A DNA stretch of 64,000 bases from assembly GCF_001831515.1 (NCBI RefSeq), contig NZ_KV825630.1, positions 102,804 to 166,803 on the forward strand, read 5' to 3'. The position numbers were made by a program, and so were the translations under genes. Shown here piece after piece: positions 38,360 through 49,695 of the stretch. A model generated the notes under the pieces. That model ran no database searches, was not told the origin of the DNA, and saw only the letters and a program-made list of their open reading frames with translations. The DNA comes from Corynebacterium sp. HMSC074A01. Its GTDB lineage: Bacteria; Actinomycetota; Actinomycetes; Mycobacteriales; Mycobacteriaceae. The stretch's first letter is position 1. Every line of letters begins with the position of its first letter.

Positions 38360-38668
38360 CTATTGTTCTTGGGAGAAGTGCTTCTCCAGCGACGCTACCT
38401 TTTGGTGCAACATGTCGGTGTATCCAGGACGGATATCCGCTTTGATCACCAACGATACCCGCGGCGAGACCGCCTCGACCGCCTGCGTTGCGCGCTTGAT
38501 CACGTCCATGACCTCGTCCCACTCCCCCTCGATCGTGGTGAACATGGCCGTCGTCTCGTGCGGTAGGCCCGATTCGCGGACCACGCGTACTGCGCGCGAA
38601 ACCGCCTCTGACATCTCTGCGGTGGCGTTATTCGTCACCGTCGGTGCGACTGAAAATGCTGCGATCAT
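38360..38668 (-). CDS. MTH1187-family (UPF0045) thiamine-binding-like protein
   Basis: 102 aa, single ferredoxin-like domain of the MTH1187/YkoF type: MIAAFSVAPTV, VRESGLPHETTAMFTTIEGEWDEVMDVIKRA and SLVIKADIRPGY. Family members bind thiamine or its pyrimidine; here the ligand is inferred only. ATG 38668 with TAGGCT ending 6 nt upstream. Confidence 0.83.
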   Translation of the reverse strand: MIAAFSVAPTVTNNATAEMSEAVSRAVRVVRESGLPHETTAMFTTIEGEWDEVMDVIKRATQAVEAVSPRVSLVIKADIRPGYTDMLHQKVASLEKHFSQEQ

Positions 38669-38674
38669 GGGCCC

Positions 38675-38680
38675 AGCCTA
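38675..38680 (-). promoter_or_regulatory. -10 element (TAGGCT) sharing the stop codon of the zinc-ribbon gene
   Basis: TAGGCT, 6 nt from ATG 38668; its TAG is the stop codon of the upstream gene (38678-38680). Confidence 0.45.
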
Positions 38681-38965
38681 GCGTTTCGCCCAGCAGTGTT
38701 TGTGCCAATGTCGCCGATCGTCGCCGCGGCCTCCGGTATCACGGGGCCAGGCCACCACGTGAGCAACACCCGGCGGGATATTCTGGTTGCACCGGGGACA
38801 GACGTAGAACTTGTTTGCCGCGCTCGCACCGATCTGGCGCACGAGGTACATCTCCCCGTTGGTCCAGCTCGGCCCCTCAACCTCCTGGGTGCCAATGAAC
38901 GTCGAGCCATCGCGCGGCAGCACATACGACGGGGTGATGTTCTGGCGGCGGTTCCTCCTCGGCAT
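38678..38965 (-). CDS. Small conserved zinc-ribbon protein next to nucS
   Basis: 95 aa, basic N-terminus (MPRRNRRQN). A probable zinc site is built by CPRC (~residues 56-59) and the HWHKHC near the C-terminus, with a conserved HVVAW in between. I do not recognise a characterised family; corynebacterial homologues carry only vague names. GGGGG about 8 nt before ATG 38965 is a good Shine-Dalgarno, and the gene follows nucS after 16 nt, so it is likely cotranscribed with it. Confidence 0.7.
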   Translation of the reverse strand: MPRRNRRQNITPSYVLPRDGSTFIGTQEVEGPSWTNGEMYLVRQIGASAANKFYVCPRCNQNIPPGVAHVVAWPRDTGGRGDDRRHWHKHCWAKR

Positions 38966-38981
38966 CGCGAGAGCCCCCTTT

Positions 38982-39674
38982 CTAAAACAGGCGCAGCTCG
39001 TCAGATTCGATGCCGCGCAGCTCGTCGTAGTCCAGGGTCAGGCAGCGGAAGCCGCGGTCCTCGGCGAGGGTGCGTGCCTGCGGCTTGATTTCCTGGGCGG
39101 CGAACACGCCCTCCACGGGCCGGAGCAGTTCGTCACGATTGAGCAGCTCCACGTAGCGGGTCAGCTGTTCCACGCCGTCGATGCCCCCTCGGCGCTTGAT
39201 CTCTACGGCCACGGTCTTGCCGTCGGCATCTCGCGCGAGCAAATCGACCGGGCCGATCGCTGTGGGATACTCGCGGCGGACAAGGCTGTAGCCCTCGCCC
39301 AGCGTGGTGATGTGCTCCGCAAGCAATTCCTGAAGGTGGGTTTCCACGCCGTCTTTGACCAGGCCGGGGTCTTCACCGAGCTCGTAGGTCGAATCCGCCA
39401 CGATCTCTTCGATCGTGATCCGCAGCTGCTCACCCTTCGGGTTCTCCACAATCCAGAGCGCCTCGCCGGTGTCCTCACCGTCGATATCAAGAACTGCTTC
39501 TTCCTTCACCGTGCACGGCGGCGTCATCCAGTTCAATGGCTTGTAGGCACGGTCGTCGGCGTGCACGGAGACCGAACCATCCGACTTGAGCAGGATCAAC
39601 CGCAGTGCAGACGGCAGGTGTGCCGCGAGACGGCCAACGTAGTCGACAGAGCAACGAGCTATGACAAGACGCAT
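38982..39674 (-). CDS. nucS: Mismatch-specific endonuclease NucS (EndoMS)
   Basis: 230 aa. NucS cleaves both strands at mismatches and replaces MutS/MutL in actinobacteria. N-terminal DNA-binding domain ([26 protein letters not shown]) and C-terminal RecB-like nuclease: [28 protein letters not shown] (Asp and ExK), VEQLTRYVE and a final DELRLF, which fits a beta-clamp-binding tail (C-terminal LxLF-type). ATG 39674 has TAGTCT ending 7 nt upstream. Confidence 0.96.
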   Translation of the reverse strand: MRLVIARCSVDYVGRLAAHLPSALRLILLKSDGSVSVHADDRAYKPLNWMTPPCTVKEEAVLDIDGEDTGEALWIVENPKGEQLRITIEEIVADSTYELGEDPGLVKDGVETHLQELLAEHITTLGEGYSLVRREYPTAIGPVDLLARDADGKTVAVEIKRRGGIDGVEQLTRYVELLNRDELLRPVEGVFAAQEIKPQARTLAEDRGFRCLTLDYDELRGIESDELRLF

Positions 39675-39681
39675 GCCCCAC

Positions 39682-39687
39682 AGACTA
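39682..39687 (-). promoter_or_regulatory. -10 element (TAGTCT) of nucS
   Basis: TAGTCT on the minus strand, 7 nt from the nucS ATG; leaderless start inferred. Confidence 0.5.
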
Positions 39688-39718
39688 CCGCCCGGGCAGG
39701 CGGAGAGGGCAAGCAGGG

Positions 39719-40177
39719 CTAGGCCTTGCCGCGCTGTACCCGCTGCGTCAGTGCGCGGATGTCTATCCGCTCTTGTCGACGATCCGGCGCGGACTCCACC
39801 CAGGAAATCAGCGCCATCTCGACGTGGCGCTCGGCAGCGAACTCGAAATCGCCATCCGGGCAGGTCAACTCCAGCACCGTTGTAACGCCGGGCATGATCA
39901 TCCGCTCGTCCGAGCTCAGCTCGCGCACGCCGTTGAACGTCAGCTCGCGACGATCAAAAGACACGTCGTAATTCGACGACAGGGAGCGCAGCTTATAAAA
40001 CTGCAGCTCCTCCCCCGTGTACTTGACCACCCCGTGGCGCCAGCCCCGCACACCCGTGGCGGGCAGCTTCCGGATCAACCCGCGTGCCCCCGCATTACGG
40101 AACATGGCGAAACGCCACATGGCGATGCCCGCGACGCCAACGACGATAAGCAGCAGCACAGAGAGGATGATCTCCAT
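39719..40177 (-). CDS. DUF2550 membrane protein
   Basis: 152 aa. One N-terminal membrane span ([22 protein letters not shown]) then a basic segment and a PH-like beta domain ([33 protein letters not shown]). DUF2550 proteins lie downstream of atpC across corynebacteria and mycobacteria; function unknown. ATG 40177 has GGGAGG 5 nt upstream. A 215-bp gap with a terminator hairpin separates it from atpC. Confidence 0.85.
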   Translation of the reverse strand: MEIILSVLLLIVVGVAGIAMWRFAMFRNAGARGLIRKLPATGVRGWRHGVVKYTGEELQFYKLRSLSSNYDVSFDRRELTFNGVRELSSDERMIMPGVTTVLELTCPDGDFEFAAERHVEMALISWVESAPDRRQERIDIRALTQRVQRGKA

Positions 40178-40309
40178 GACAACCTCCCTGCAAGAATTCA
40201 TTATTTGGCGTCGACCCCGTCGACTCAGCCGGTACTTCGTCGTTTAGCAGTAATCCTACTTCGCGCCTCGACGGTTGCCAACCGCACACTTGTCGTGCAA
40301 CACAATGCG

Positions 40310-40347
40310 AAGCACCCCCGCCTACCTTGCGGTATGCGGGGGTGCTT
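40310..40347 (-). terminator. Hairpin terminator of the atp operon
   Basis: Perfect 12-bp stem AAGCACCCCCGC/GCGGGGGTGCTT (40310-40321 with 40336-40347), and an inner TACC/GGTA pairing. No long T-run on the minus strand, so it may be a weaker or rho-assisted terminator. Confidence 0.65.
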
Positions 40348-40392
40348 GCGGTGGTACGGGCGTGTGACGCCCCTCCTTGTAAGGCGAGTGGC

Positions 40393-40764
40393 CTAGCGCG
40401 ACTCGTTGCGGCGCACCGCAGCGAGCTCCGCCTCGGACCTGTGCTTCACGTCCTCGTCCTGTGCCTCCAAGCCGGATTCTGCCTCAGCAGAATCAACCTC
40501 GTCGGCAAAGATCGCGTAGTCAGCAAGGACAGTCACCTTATCGCCCTGCACGGAGAGGAACCCGCCCTGCACAGCGGCGACGATGCGGTCGCCGCTGATG
40601 GGACGGATGGTCACCACACCGTTCTCCTTGAGCTGGCCAAGGAACGGCTCGTGACCTGGCAGCACGCCGATCTCACCTTCGATGGTCTGGGCGGTGACGA
40701 TGCTGGCCGGACCCGACCAGAGCATACGATCCACCGACACCAGTTGAGCGGTAAGTTCAGCCAT
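40393..40764 (-). CDS. atpC: ATP synthase epsilon subunit
   Basis: 123 aa. Rotor stalk subunit of F1. The beta-sandwich [40 protein letters not shown] is standard; the C-terminal part is short and acidic, as in other actinobacteria, and cannot form the full inhibitory helix pair. Follows atpD by 9 nt. Confidence 0.96.
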   Translation of the reverse strand: MAELTAQLVSVDRMLWSGPASIVTAQTIEGEIGVLPGHEPFLGQLKENGVVTIRPISGDRIVAAVQGGFLSVQGDKVTVLADYAIFADEVDSAEAESGLEAQDEDVKHRSEAELAAVRRNESR

Positions 40765-40773
40765 GTCTGCCTC

Positions 40774-42285
<1,512 letters not shown>

Positions 42286-43260
42286 TTAGTCACTTTCTCC
42301 ACTACCGGACAGCGCGCCAGCGCCGCCGATAATCTCGGTGATTTCCTGGGTGATTTTTGCCTGACGGGCTTGGTTAGCCTCACGCGACAGGTTGTTCGCC
42401 AGATCGGTGGCGTTATCCGTCGCGTTCTTCATCGCCGTACGGCGAGAAGCGGACTCCGCAGCCGATGCTTCCAAGAAGATCGAGTAGAGCGACCTGGAAA
42501 CATATGCCGGAAGCAGCTCAGCAATGAGCGTGTCCGCATCCGGCTCGAAGCTCATATCCGGGTGCACGGCACCGGTCTGCTCCAGCATGCTCTTCTGCTC
42601 GTACTCGAATTCCTCGAGGACGGGCTCGATGGGGAGCAGCTGGTGAACGTGTGCTTCCTGCGAGAGCATGGACACGAACTGGGTGTAGACAACGTGTACC
42701 TGGTCGAAACCACGCACTGCCTGTCTCTCGGGGCTGTTGAGCCCCTCGCGCCACTTGGCGGAGTCCTCGGAGCCGGCCATGAAACCATCGATCATGTGGC
42801 GGCGCACGTCATGCGTGCCCTCCCACGATGGCTTCTGCGACCAGCCGGTCCATGCACCAGCGACATCCATGTCACGGAAACGGTAGTGGGTCACGCCCTT
42901 GTTTCCGGTGATGTAGCGAACCACTTCGTAGCCGGCGTCCTTGAGCATGCGCTCAAGCTCTGCCGCCTTCTTCAACACGTTGTGGTTGTAGCCGCCAGCC
43001 ATACCGCGGTCGGAGGTGACCACGAGGATTGCTGCGACTCGACCGTTCTCACGCTCACGGAGCATGGGGTGGTCGAGGGAGCTCGCAGCCGCGAGGCGTT
43101 CCATGACGTCTTGCATCTCGTCCGCGTACGGCTTCGCCGCAGCGACGCGAGCCTGGGCCTTGGTGATCTGCGAAGTCGCGATCAGCTCCTGGGCCTTGGT
43201 GATCTTCTTCGTGGAGTTGACTGACCGGATGCGGTCACGCAATTCGCGAAGTGTTGCCAT
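42286..43260 (-). CDS. atpG: ATP synthase gamma subunit
   Basis: 324 aa. Central rotor shaft: N-terminal helix MATLRELRDRIRSVNSTKKITKAQELI, ILVVTSDRGMAGGYN in the middle and C-terminal helix RTAMKNATDNATDLANNLSREANQARQAKITQEITEI. Slightly long, with an insert of ~20-40 residues (VRRHMIDGFMAGSEDSAKWREG...) typical of mycolic-acid actinobacteria. Confidence 0.98.
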   Translation of the reverse strand: MATLRELRDRIRSVNSTKKITKAQELIATSQITKAQARVAAAKPYADEMQDVMERLAAASSLDHPMLRERENGRVAAILVVTSDRGMAGGYNHNVLKKAAELERMLKDAGYEVVRYITGNKGVTHYRFRDMDVAGAWTGWSQKPSWEGTHDVRRHMIDGFMAGSEDSAKWREGLNSPERQAVRGFDQVHVVYTQFVSMLSQEAHVHQLLPIEPVLEEFEYEQKSMLEQTGAVHPDMSFEPDADTLIAELLPAYVSRSLYSIFLEASAAESASRRTAMKNATDNATDLANNLSREANQARQAKITQEITEIIGGAGALSGSGESD

Positions 43261-43314
43261 GGTGTGTGTTCCTCCCTTCCTTTATGTAGGTCCTAAATTC
43301 CGCTTGCCGCAGAA

Positions 43315-44946
43315 CTAGGATTGGCTGACTTTGAGCTGGTTCTTGGAAACTTCGCCGGCATCCAAGGGCTGTGCCTCCGGCTCGCGCACGATGCGCTCGC
43401 CAGAAGATGCCTGGAAGGTGCGGGAGAACTCTTCGTTGACGCGCTTGATGGCGTCCTTCGAAGCGTCGTCCAGCGCCTGGCCGCCCTCGATCTGCGAGTA
43501 GACCTCGGGAGCGGAGGAGCGGATCGCCTCCTGCAGCTCGACCTCGTAACGGCGCACATCTTCGACGGGAACGACGTCGAAGAGGCCCTCGTTCGCGGCC
43601 CAGATGGAAACAATCTGGTACTCGACTGCCTGCGGCGCGTTCTCGGACTGCTTGAGCAGCTCGACGAGGCGCTGACCACGCTCCAGCTGCTTCTTGGAAG
43701 CAGCATCCAGGTCGGAAGCGAAGGCGGCGAAGGCCTCGAGATCGCGGTACGCGGCAAGGTCCAGACGGAGGTTACCGGCGACCTTCTTCATACCCTTGGT
43801 CTGTGCGGCACCACCGACACGGGAGACGGAAATACCCACGTCGATAGCCGGGCGCACGCCCTGGTTGAACAGGTCAGACTGCAGGAAGACCTGGCCGTCC
43901 GTAATGGAGATGACGTTGGTCGGAATGAACGCGCCCACGTCGTTAGCCTTGGTCTCAATGATCGGCAGCGCGGTGAGCGAGCCGGCACCCAGCTCGTCGT
44001 TCAGCTTCGCTGCGCGCTCCAGCAGACGGGAGTGCAGGTAGAAGACGTCACCCGGGTAAGCCTCGCGGCCCGGCGGACGACGCAGCAGCAGCGAGATGGC
44101 ACGGTAGGCCTCAGCCTGCTTGGTCAAGTCATCGTAGATGACCAGGACGTGCTTGCCCTGGTACATCCAGTGCTGGCCCAGGGCGGCACCGGAGAACGGT
44201 GCGAGCCACTTGAAGCCTGCGGAGTCGGACGCCGGTGCAGCCACGATCGTGGTGTACTCGAGCGCACCGTGATCCTCCAGGGTCTTGCGCACACCAGCGA
44301 TGGTGGAGCCCTTCTGGCCCACCGCCACGTAAATGCAGCGCACCTGCTTCGACGGGTCACCGGTCTCCCAGAACGGCTTCTGGTTGAGGATGGTGTCGAT
44401 GCAGACCGCGGTCTTACCAGTCTTACGGTCACCAATGATGAGCTGACGCTGGCCGCGGCCGATCGGGGTCATGGCGTCAATCGCCTTCATACCCGTCTGC
44501 AGCGGCTCCTCGACCGGCTGGCGGTCGAGCACGCCTGCGGCCTGGAGCTCCAGGGCACGCTCTTCTTTGGACTCGATCGGGCCAAGGCCGTCAATCGGCT
44601 GACCCAGGGGGTTGATTACGCGACCAAGGAAGTCCTCCCCAACGGGGATGGACAGGACCTCGCCCGTCCGCTTGACTTCGTCGCCTTCTGTCAGGGACTC
44701 AAAGTTACCCAGAACCACAACACCGATGGAATCGGTCTCAAGGTTCTGTGCGACGCCAATGACGCCATTCGGGAACTCGAGCAGCTCGTTCGTCATGCAC
44801 CCTGGCAGCCCGGAAACCTGGGCAATACCATCTGCAGCCGAAGTCACCACGCCGACCTCCTCACGGGAGGCCTCCGCGGAGTAGCTCGAGGTGTAGTTCG
44901 CTATCGCGCTACGGATCTCATCGGAGGAGATCGTCAGCTCCGCCAT
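43315..44946 (-). CDS. atpA: ATP synthase alpha subunit
   Basis: 543 aa. Non-catalytic nucleotide-binding F1 subunit; Walker [11 protein letters not shown] (~residues 172-181), [37 protein letters not shown] Walker B region and [17 protein letters not shown]. Start at ATG 44946 ([12 protein letters not shown]), with AGGAAGAAC immediately upstream; the frame is open to 44979. The C-terminal extension past the usual end (~35 residues, Glu/Ser-rich) is seen in mycobacteria and corynebacteria. Confidence 0.98.
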   Translation of the reverse strand: MAELTISSDEIRSAIANYTSSYSAEASREEVGVVTSAADGIAQVSGLPGCMTNELLEFPNGVIGVAQNLETDSIGVVVLGNFESLTEGDEVKRTGEVLSIPVGEDFLGRVINPLGQPIDGLGPIESKEERALELQAAGVLDRQPVEEPLQTGMKAIDAMTPIGRGQRQLIIGDRKTGKTAVCIDTILNQKPFWETGDPSKQVRCIYVAVGQKGSTIAGVRKTLEDHGALEYTTIVAAPASDSAGFKWLAPFSGAALGQHWMYQGKHVLVIYDDLTKQAEAYRAISLLLRRPPGREAYPGDVFYLHSRLLERAAKLNDELGAGSLTALPIIETKANDVGAFIPTNVISITDGQVFLQSDLFNQGVRPAIDVGISVSRVGGAAQTKGMKKVAGNLRLDLAAYRDLEAFAAFASDLDAASKKQLERGQRLVELLKQSENAPQAVEYQIVSIWAANEGLFDVVPVEDVRRYEVELQEAIRSSAPEVYSQIEGGQALDDASKDAIKRVNEEFSRTFQASSGERIVREPEAQPLDAGEVSKNQLKVSQS

Positions 44947-44990
44947 GTTCTTCCTGCTCTCGGTAGTTTCTTCCAGCATTATCTTCGTTC

Positions 44991-45824
44991 TTAGAGGGTC
45001 GCGTTCGCGGCAACGTCGGTGCGCAGGCGGGCAAGTTTGCCGCGCGTGGAACCGTCGATTACCTCATCGCCAACACGGATAACCATCCCGCCGAGGAGGC
45101 TGGGGTCAACCTCGGAGTGGATAGCAATCTCACGACCGTAAATCTTCTCAAGCTTCTGCGTCAGGACGTCACGCTGAGAGTCATTAAGCCCCTCAGCAGT
45201 GGCGACACGTGCCACGGTCTTGCCGCGCTGGTCGGCGAGCTCGGTGGCCAGGGCCACCAGGTCGTCCACCGGGTTGTGACGCGGGCGGCCGATGACCTGC
45301 AAAGCCAAAGCCTCGGTGAACATCGTCACCTTGCCGTAAATCACGTTAGCCAGCAGCCCTCGCTTCTTCTCGGACACCGCAGTGCGGTCCGACAACAGCT
45401 GGGTCAGATCTTTCTCGCGCTCCAGCAGTGTGGAGAGCTGGTACAGCTCCTCCTCTACCTGCTCGAGCTTGCCGTCCTTCTCAGCACCGCGCGCAATCGC
45501 GCGACGCCCGAGATTGACAAGCCCAGTGCGGAACTCGCGCGGGGTGGACCACTCCTGCTCCGCTGCTGCCAGCAGAATCTGCAGGGTCGGCTCCGCGACC
45601 TTCCCACCAAACACGTCGCGCATGACGCCGGTGCGCTGTTCGCCGGTGACCGAGCTATCGGCAACGGCGATGCGCAGTGCGCGCTCCCCGTCGAGCTGAT
45701 CGACGATGAGGAACAGTTCCGCGCCGACGTTCATCGCAGTAGCGACGGCGTTGTCGGAGTTCTGGATCAGCTGATCGAGCTGTTCCGAGACCTTTGCTTG
45801 TGCTTCGCGACTCGCTGCCTTCAT
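44991..45824 (-). CDS. atpH: ATP synthase delta subunit
   Basis: 277 aa, about 100 residues longer than E. coli delta, as in other corynebacteria. The N-terminal ~105 residues are an extra helical segment; the C-terminal OSCP/delta domain ends in [39 protein letters not shown]. Stator link between F1 and the b subunit. ATG 45824 follows the atpF stop by 5 nt. Confidence 0.96.
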   Translation of the reverse strand: MKAASREAQAKVSEQLDQLIQNSDNAVATAMNVGAELFLIVDQLDGERALRIAVADSSVTGEQRTGVMRDVFGGKVAEPTLQILLAAAEQEWSTPREFRTGLVNLGRRAIARGAEKDGKLEQVEEELYQLSTLLEREKDLTQLLSDRTAVSEKKRGLLANVIYGKVTMFTEALALQVIGRPRHNPVDDLVALATELADQRGKTVARVATAEGLNDSQRDVLTQKLEKIYGREIAIHSEVDPSLLGGMVIRVGDEVIDGSTRGKLARLRTDVAANATL

Positions 45825-45829
45825 CTCGC

Positions 45830-46402
45830 CTACTTTCTCGTCGAGACGTTGTCGAGCTCAGAGAGGAAGGAGTCGATCGTGTTCGAGCGACGGGTCGAAT
45901 CCGACAGCTCGGTGCCCAGCAGACGCTCGGCGAGGTTGATCGAGTTCTGGCCCAAGTCGTTACGCAGCTCGGCAACGACCTGCTCACGGGAAGCCAGAAG
46001 CTGCTTCTCTCCAGCTTCTACAATGCGCTTGGACTCGGCCTCAGCGCGCTCACGGGATTCCGCCTCGATCTCCTTGCCCTTTGCACGGGCAGCTTCACGG
46101 ATCGCAGCGGCCTCGGCGCGTGCCTCGGCGAGCTCTGCATTGTTCTTTTCCAGGGCAGCCGACGCTTCAGCCTGGGCAGCCTGAGCGCGCTCAATGCCAC
46201 CCTTGATTTGGTCTTCGCGCTCCGCCAACACTTCCTGGAACTTCGGAAGCACATACTTCCAGAAGAGCAAGAAGACGATGATGAAGACGACAAGCGACCA
46301 AACCACGTCGTACGCAGCGGGGAAGAGAATGGAAGGCTCCGACGTAAACGGAATGTCCTCCGACCCCTCAGCCGCCACGAGAAATTCGTTGACGTTAGTC
46401 AT
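45830..46402 (-). CDS. atpF: ATP synthase b subunit
   Basis: 190 aa. One membrane span ([23 protein letters not shown], residues ~33-55), then a long coiled coil (Ala/Glu/Arg-rich, ~residues 60-165) forming the peripheral stalk. ~30 polar residues precede the span. Confidence 0.96.
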   Translation of the reverse strand: MTNVNEFLVAAEGSEDIPFTSEPSILFPAAYDVVWSLVVFIIVFLLFWKYVLPKFQEVLAEREDQIKGGIERAQAAQAEASAALEKNNAELAEARAEAAAIREAARAKGKEIEAESRERAEAESKRIVEAGEKQLLASREQVVAELRNDLGQNSINLAERLLGTELSDSTRRSNTIDSFLSELDNVSTRK

Positions 46403-46456
46403 TGGTTGCTCCTGTTCTAAAAAATGGACTCTTATCGCTAGGTTGGCTAGCTCTTC

Positions 46457-46720
<264 letters not shown>

Positions 46721-46727
46721 CTAGGTG

Positions 46728-46752
46728 CTCCCCCGCGTCCTTAGTGCGGGAG
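46728..46752 (-). promoter_or_regulatory. Intercistronic hairpin between atpB and atpE
   Basis: CTCCCCCGC and GCGGGAG can pair with a small bulge over an 11-nt loop in the 104-bp gap before atpE. It may help differential translation or mRNA stability of the c-subunit message; evidence is only the pairing. Confidence 0.3.
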
Positions 46753-46806
46753 GGCGAGTGACAATGTGGAGGGGTTATTCAGTTAGGCCAGTTGGTCGCG
46801 CCTTTG

Positions 46807-47601
46807 TTAGTGCGCATCCGCGTGCAACGAGAGCTCAATGTAGACCGCCGTCAGCAGAGCAAAGATGTATGCCTGCAGGAAGATGATGATCAACTCGTAG
46901 AGCGTGAACAGGATCGCTGCAATGATGGTCAGGCCACTGAGCCCGGTCCATGCGTTGAGCTGCCAGAAGAAGAAGTTCGTGGCAGAGTACAGCAGGACCA
47001 GAATGATGTGGCCGGCCAGGAAGTTCGCCATGAGACGAAGTGCCAGGGTGACCGGACGCAGAATGAACGTCGAGAAGATCTCGATCGGCACCACCAGGAG
47101 GTGGAGGAACCAAGGCAGTCCAGGAATGACGGTGGAGTGCTTGAAGTAAGCAATGCCGTAGCGCTGCACGCCTGCGTAGATCATCGCAATGTAGGCAACA
47201 CCAGCCAGCACGATCGGCATACCGATACGCGCGTTAGGCGAGATGTTGAGGAAAGGAATGATCGTCGCAGCATTCATGAACAGGATGGTGAAGAAGATGG
47301 TGGCGATAAGCGGAAGGAATCGCTTACCGTCCTTCTTCCCCAACGTGTCTTCTGCGATGTGGATGCGGACAAAGTCCACACCCATTTCTGCGAAGTTTTG
47401 CAGCCCCTTAGGAACCAGCTGTGGCTTCCTAAAGGCAATAGCAAAGAGGATCACAAGGATCGCTGCCACAAGGAGGCGAACGAGCATGATGCGATCCAGC
47501 GCGAACCATCCATTAGCAAAGTCTTCACCAATGAACTGGCCGTACGTGTGCCCCGGGAAAAATTCTGGACCAAGTTCGGGTGCGTGAAAACTACCCTTCA
47601 T
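46807..47601 (-). CDS. atpB: ATP synthase a subunit
   Basis: 264 aa. Integral membrane proton half-channel subunit with five to six spans; RPVTLALRLMANFLAGHIILVLLYS contains the essential Arg facing the c-ring. ATG 47601 (MKGSFHAPELGPEFFPG) is the conserved start; TTG 47607 is also in frame. TACAAC ends 13 nt before ATG 47601 and 7 nt before TTG 47607, and the reported-like promoter may lie farther out in the 432-bp leader. Confidence 0.96.
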   Translation of the reverse strand: MKGSFHAPELGPEFFPGHTYGQFIGEDFANGWFALDRIMLVRLLVAAILVILFAIAFRKPQLVPKGLQNFAEMGVDFVRIHIAEDTLGKKDGKRFLPLIATIFFTILFMNAATIIPFLNISPNARIGMPIVLAGVAYIAMIYAGVQRYGIAYFKHSTVIPGLPWFLHLLVVPIEIFSTFILRPVTLALRLMANFLAGHIILVLLYSATNFFFWQLNAWTGLSGLTIIAAILFTLYELIIIFLQAYIFALLTAVYIELSLHADAH

Positions 47602-48033
47602 GGCCAAAGTTGTAACGCTCAGCGTTCTCTCCCGTTCTCGGGCCGCATCCGGTGTGAATGCGGTGCGATGGACGTCTTCATCAAAGCTGTCACCCGCGGC
47701 GGACTCCGTCGCACATCTGCTACCGCGGGGACAGGGGAGTCTTTAAAAGGCAGCGTGAGCCAGCTTTCGCTGAGCAGTCCCCTGCCTCAAGTATGCCCGT
47801 CGGATACTTTAACAGGTCGTCGTGAGTTTCCTGGACTTTGGGGGTCGTGCCACCTATGCGTCACTGCTTCCCACCCGTTTTCGGGGTAAAGTGCCACCAT
47901 AACCAGCATGTTTGCACCCCTGTAATGTCTGTCACATACCGCCAAACAGGGGTAGATGTTCGTGGCCATGCGCTACCCCGCGGTCGCACGCGCCCAAGGC
48001 ACTTGTCGACGAGCGCTGCACCCCCTCAAACCC
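47602..48033 (-). promoter_or_regulatory. 432-bp leader/promoter region of atpBEFHAGDC
   Basis: No convincing gene. On the minus strand it holds a CRP/GlxR-type site (47921-47936), an 8-bp inverted repeat around it (47916-47923 with 47946-47953), a TAAAGT -10 candidate at 47806-47811 and the region leading to atpB. A short minus-strand reading frame at 47787-47969 has no coding features. Confidence 0.6.
47921..47936. promoter_or_regulatory. Candidate GlxR (CRP-family) operator upstream of atpB
   Basis: TGTAATGTCTGTCACA on the plus strand fits the GlxR consensus TGTGA-N6-TCACA with one mismatch in a half-site. C. glutamicum GlxR is reported to control respiratory and ATP synthase genes, which makes the position meaningful. 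Confidence 0.5.
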
Positions 48034-48498
48034 CTAGCTCAGGTAAGCAGTGCGCGAGGTGATTACGCCCCATGCCTCCGCGGTGAGCGCCACCACGAGG
48101 GCGGCCAGCGTGGTCACACCGAATGCGGTGTTGTCGTAGAAGTCGAACCCGCGCAGCCACACGAAGAGCAGAATCAAGACCACCATCTTGACTAGCCAGC
48201 CGCCAAGCACCACCGCCATGGTCATGCTCGGGGTCGAGTTCGACGTGGCCAGCACCGTTGCCGCGGTGGCGAGCACGAAGCCGCCGCCGATCGCCACGCC
48301 CATGAGCACGCCCCAGATGCCGGGCAGCTCGCGCGCCGCGCCCCATGCCATGAGGCTGATCAACGTCAGCGCCACCAGCGCGCCCACGGCGATCTTTAGC
48401 GCACGGGTAATAGGCAGTCGCTGGTCGAGGAATTCCTCGGTGTCACGCACCTCGAGGTCGGGCTGTGCATTGCTGGGGTCCGGCGTGGAAGTACTCAC
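48034..48498 (-). CDS. atpI: AtpI-like membrane protein
   Basis: 154 aa. ~30 polar residues, then four hydrophobic spans (ALKIAVGALVALTLISLMAW; IWGVLMGVAIGGGFVLATAATVLA; MAVVLGGWLVKMVVLILLFVWL; AFGVTTLAALVVALTAEAWGV). Position and topology match AtpI/subunit I, which assists c-ring assembly or ion uptake in some bacteria. Start is GTG 48498, with TAAGAT ending 8 nt upstream. Confidence 0.8.
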   Translation of the reverse strand: MSTSTPDPSNAQPDLEVRDTEEFLDQRLPITRALKIAVGALVALTLISLMAWGAARELPGIWGVLMGVAIGGGFVLATAATVLATSNSTPSMTMAVVLGGWLVKMVVLILLFVWLRGFDFYDNTAFGVTTLAALVVALTAEAWGVITSRTAYLS

Positions 48499-48506
48499 GA
48501 TGCGAC

Positions 48507-48512
48507 ATCTTA
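48507..48512 (-). promoter_or_regulatory. -10 element (TAAGAT) of atpI
   Basis: TAAGAT on the minus strand, 8 nt from the GTG start of atpI. Confidence 0.45.
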
Positions 48513-48531
48513 CCCAACGGCCAGCGCTTCC

Positions 48532-49692
48532 CTATTGCGCGCTCCCCCGAGGCATACGCGTCGGCCCGATCTTGCCCGCCCGGAGCGGCACGAGCGTCAG
48601 CAGGAACGCGGCAAGCAGGAGCACGAGCGTAAAGACCACCGCAGCGCGGGTCGGCACCACCGAGAAACTCACCGCACCGAAGGCCACAGCGGCGACCCAG
48701 AGGTAGAGCACCACTACTGTGCGACGGTGCGTGTGCCCAAGCCGCAAAAGCCGGTGGTGGATGTGGCCCGAATCCGCGGCAAAGGGGCTTTGGCCACGAG
48801 CGGTGCGCCGCACGACGGCCCACAAAAGGTCCACCACCGGCAGCGCGATCGCGGCGAGCACCACGATGATCGGACTGACCAGTGCCACCAGATCAGCGGT
48901 CCCGTAGAGGGACATGTTGATCTTGCCGGAGGCAGAAATCGACGCCGCGGCGAGCAGCAACCCGATAAGCATCGCGCCGGAGTCCCCCATGAAGATCCGC
49001 GCGGGCTCAAAGTTGTGCGGCAGAAAGCCCGCACAAATCCCCACTAGCGCGGCGCAGATGATCGCCGGCGGGTAGGCCGAGACCGCGCCGCCCTGCTCGT
49101 GCAGCACGGTGAGCGAAAAGACCAGGATCGCGCTTCCCGCGATCATGCCGACGCCTGCGGCCAGCCCATCGATGCCATCGACAAAGTTCACGGCGTTGAC
49201 CAAGAGCACGGTAAAGATCGCGCCGAGCGCCATGCCCTGCACCTGGTCCAGAATCAGGGTGGTTCCCTCACCAAAGGGCAGAAAGAAGACGGTAAAGGAG
49301 ATGCCCATGACGCTCATGACGATGGCGGCGAGGAACTGCCCGAGGAGCTTCGTCAGCGCGCCGAGTTCGTAGAGGTCGTCGACAATGCCCACGACCACGA
49401 TGGCGAAGGCTCCCGCGAGCACCGCCGTCATCTCCGGGGTAATTGGCGCGAACCCGCGGGTCAACGCGGGCAGCTGCTGGGCAAGAAAGACCGCGCAGAC
49501 GAAGCCAGTGAACATAGCGAGCCCGCCAACCGAGGGGGTGGGCTGAGTATGCACGTCGCGCTTGCGGATCTCCGCGACCCTCCCGGTGCGCACGAGCAGC
49601 GAGCGCACTGGCCCCGTGGCTAAGTAGGTAATTGCCGCCGCGACCAGGAGCACCAGGCCGAGCTCGCGCAGCGGCACTCCCGCTCCGGTCAT
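48532..49692 (-). CDS. wecA: Undecaprenyl/decaprenyl-phosphate GlcNAc-1-phosphate transferase
   Basis: 386 aa, ~11 membrane spans. MraY/WecA family: VGIVDDLYELGALTKLLGQ (DDxxD-like, ~residues 100-120), NAVNFVDGIDGLAAGV (~residues 165-180), PARIFMGDSGAMLIG and HIHHRLLRLGHTHR. In mycolata it starts the arabinogalactan linker by transferring GlcNAc-1-P to polyprenyl phosphate. GGAGG lies ~9 nt before ATG 49692; the gene follows tsaC by 3 nt. Confidence 0.93.
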   Translation of the reverse strand: MTGAGVPLRELGLVLLVAAAITYLATGPVRSLLVRTGRVAEIRKRDVHTQPTPSVGGLAMFTGFVCAVFLAQQLPALTRGFAPITPEMTAVLAGAFAIVVVGIVDDLYELGALTKLLGQFLAAIVMSVMGISFTVFFLPFGEGTTLILDQVQGMALGAIFTVLLVNAVNFVDGIDGLAAGVGMIAGSAILVFSLTVLHEQGGAVSAYPPAIICAALVGICAGFLPHNFEPARIFMGDSGAMLIGLLLAAASISASGKINMSLYGTADLVALVSPIIVVLAAIALPVVDLLWAVVRRTARGQSPFAADSGHIHHRLLRLGHTHRRTVVVLYLWVAAVAFGAVSFSVVPTRAAVVFTLVLLLAAFLLTLVPLRAGKIGPTRMPRGSAQ

Positions 49693-49695
49693 CTC

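Noticed and set aside
47790..47830. SigH-type promoter (GGAAA...GTT) upstream of atpB
   Set aside because: The two elements are only ~12 nt apart when taken as hexamers; SigH sites need about 16-20 nt.
47787..47969. 60-codon minus-strand frame in the atp leader
   Set aside because: No recognisable domain, and it overlaps the candidate GlxR site; could be a leader peptide but nothing supports it.
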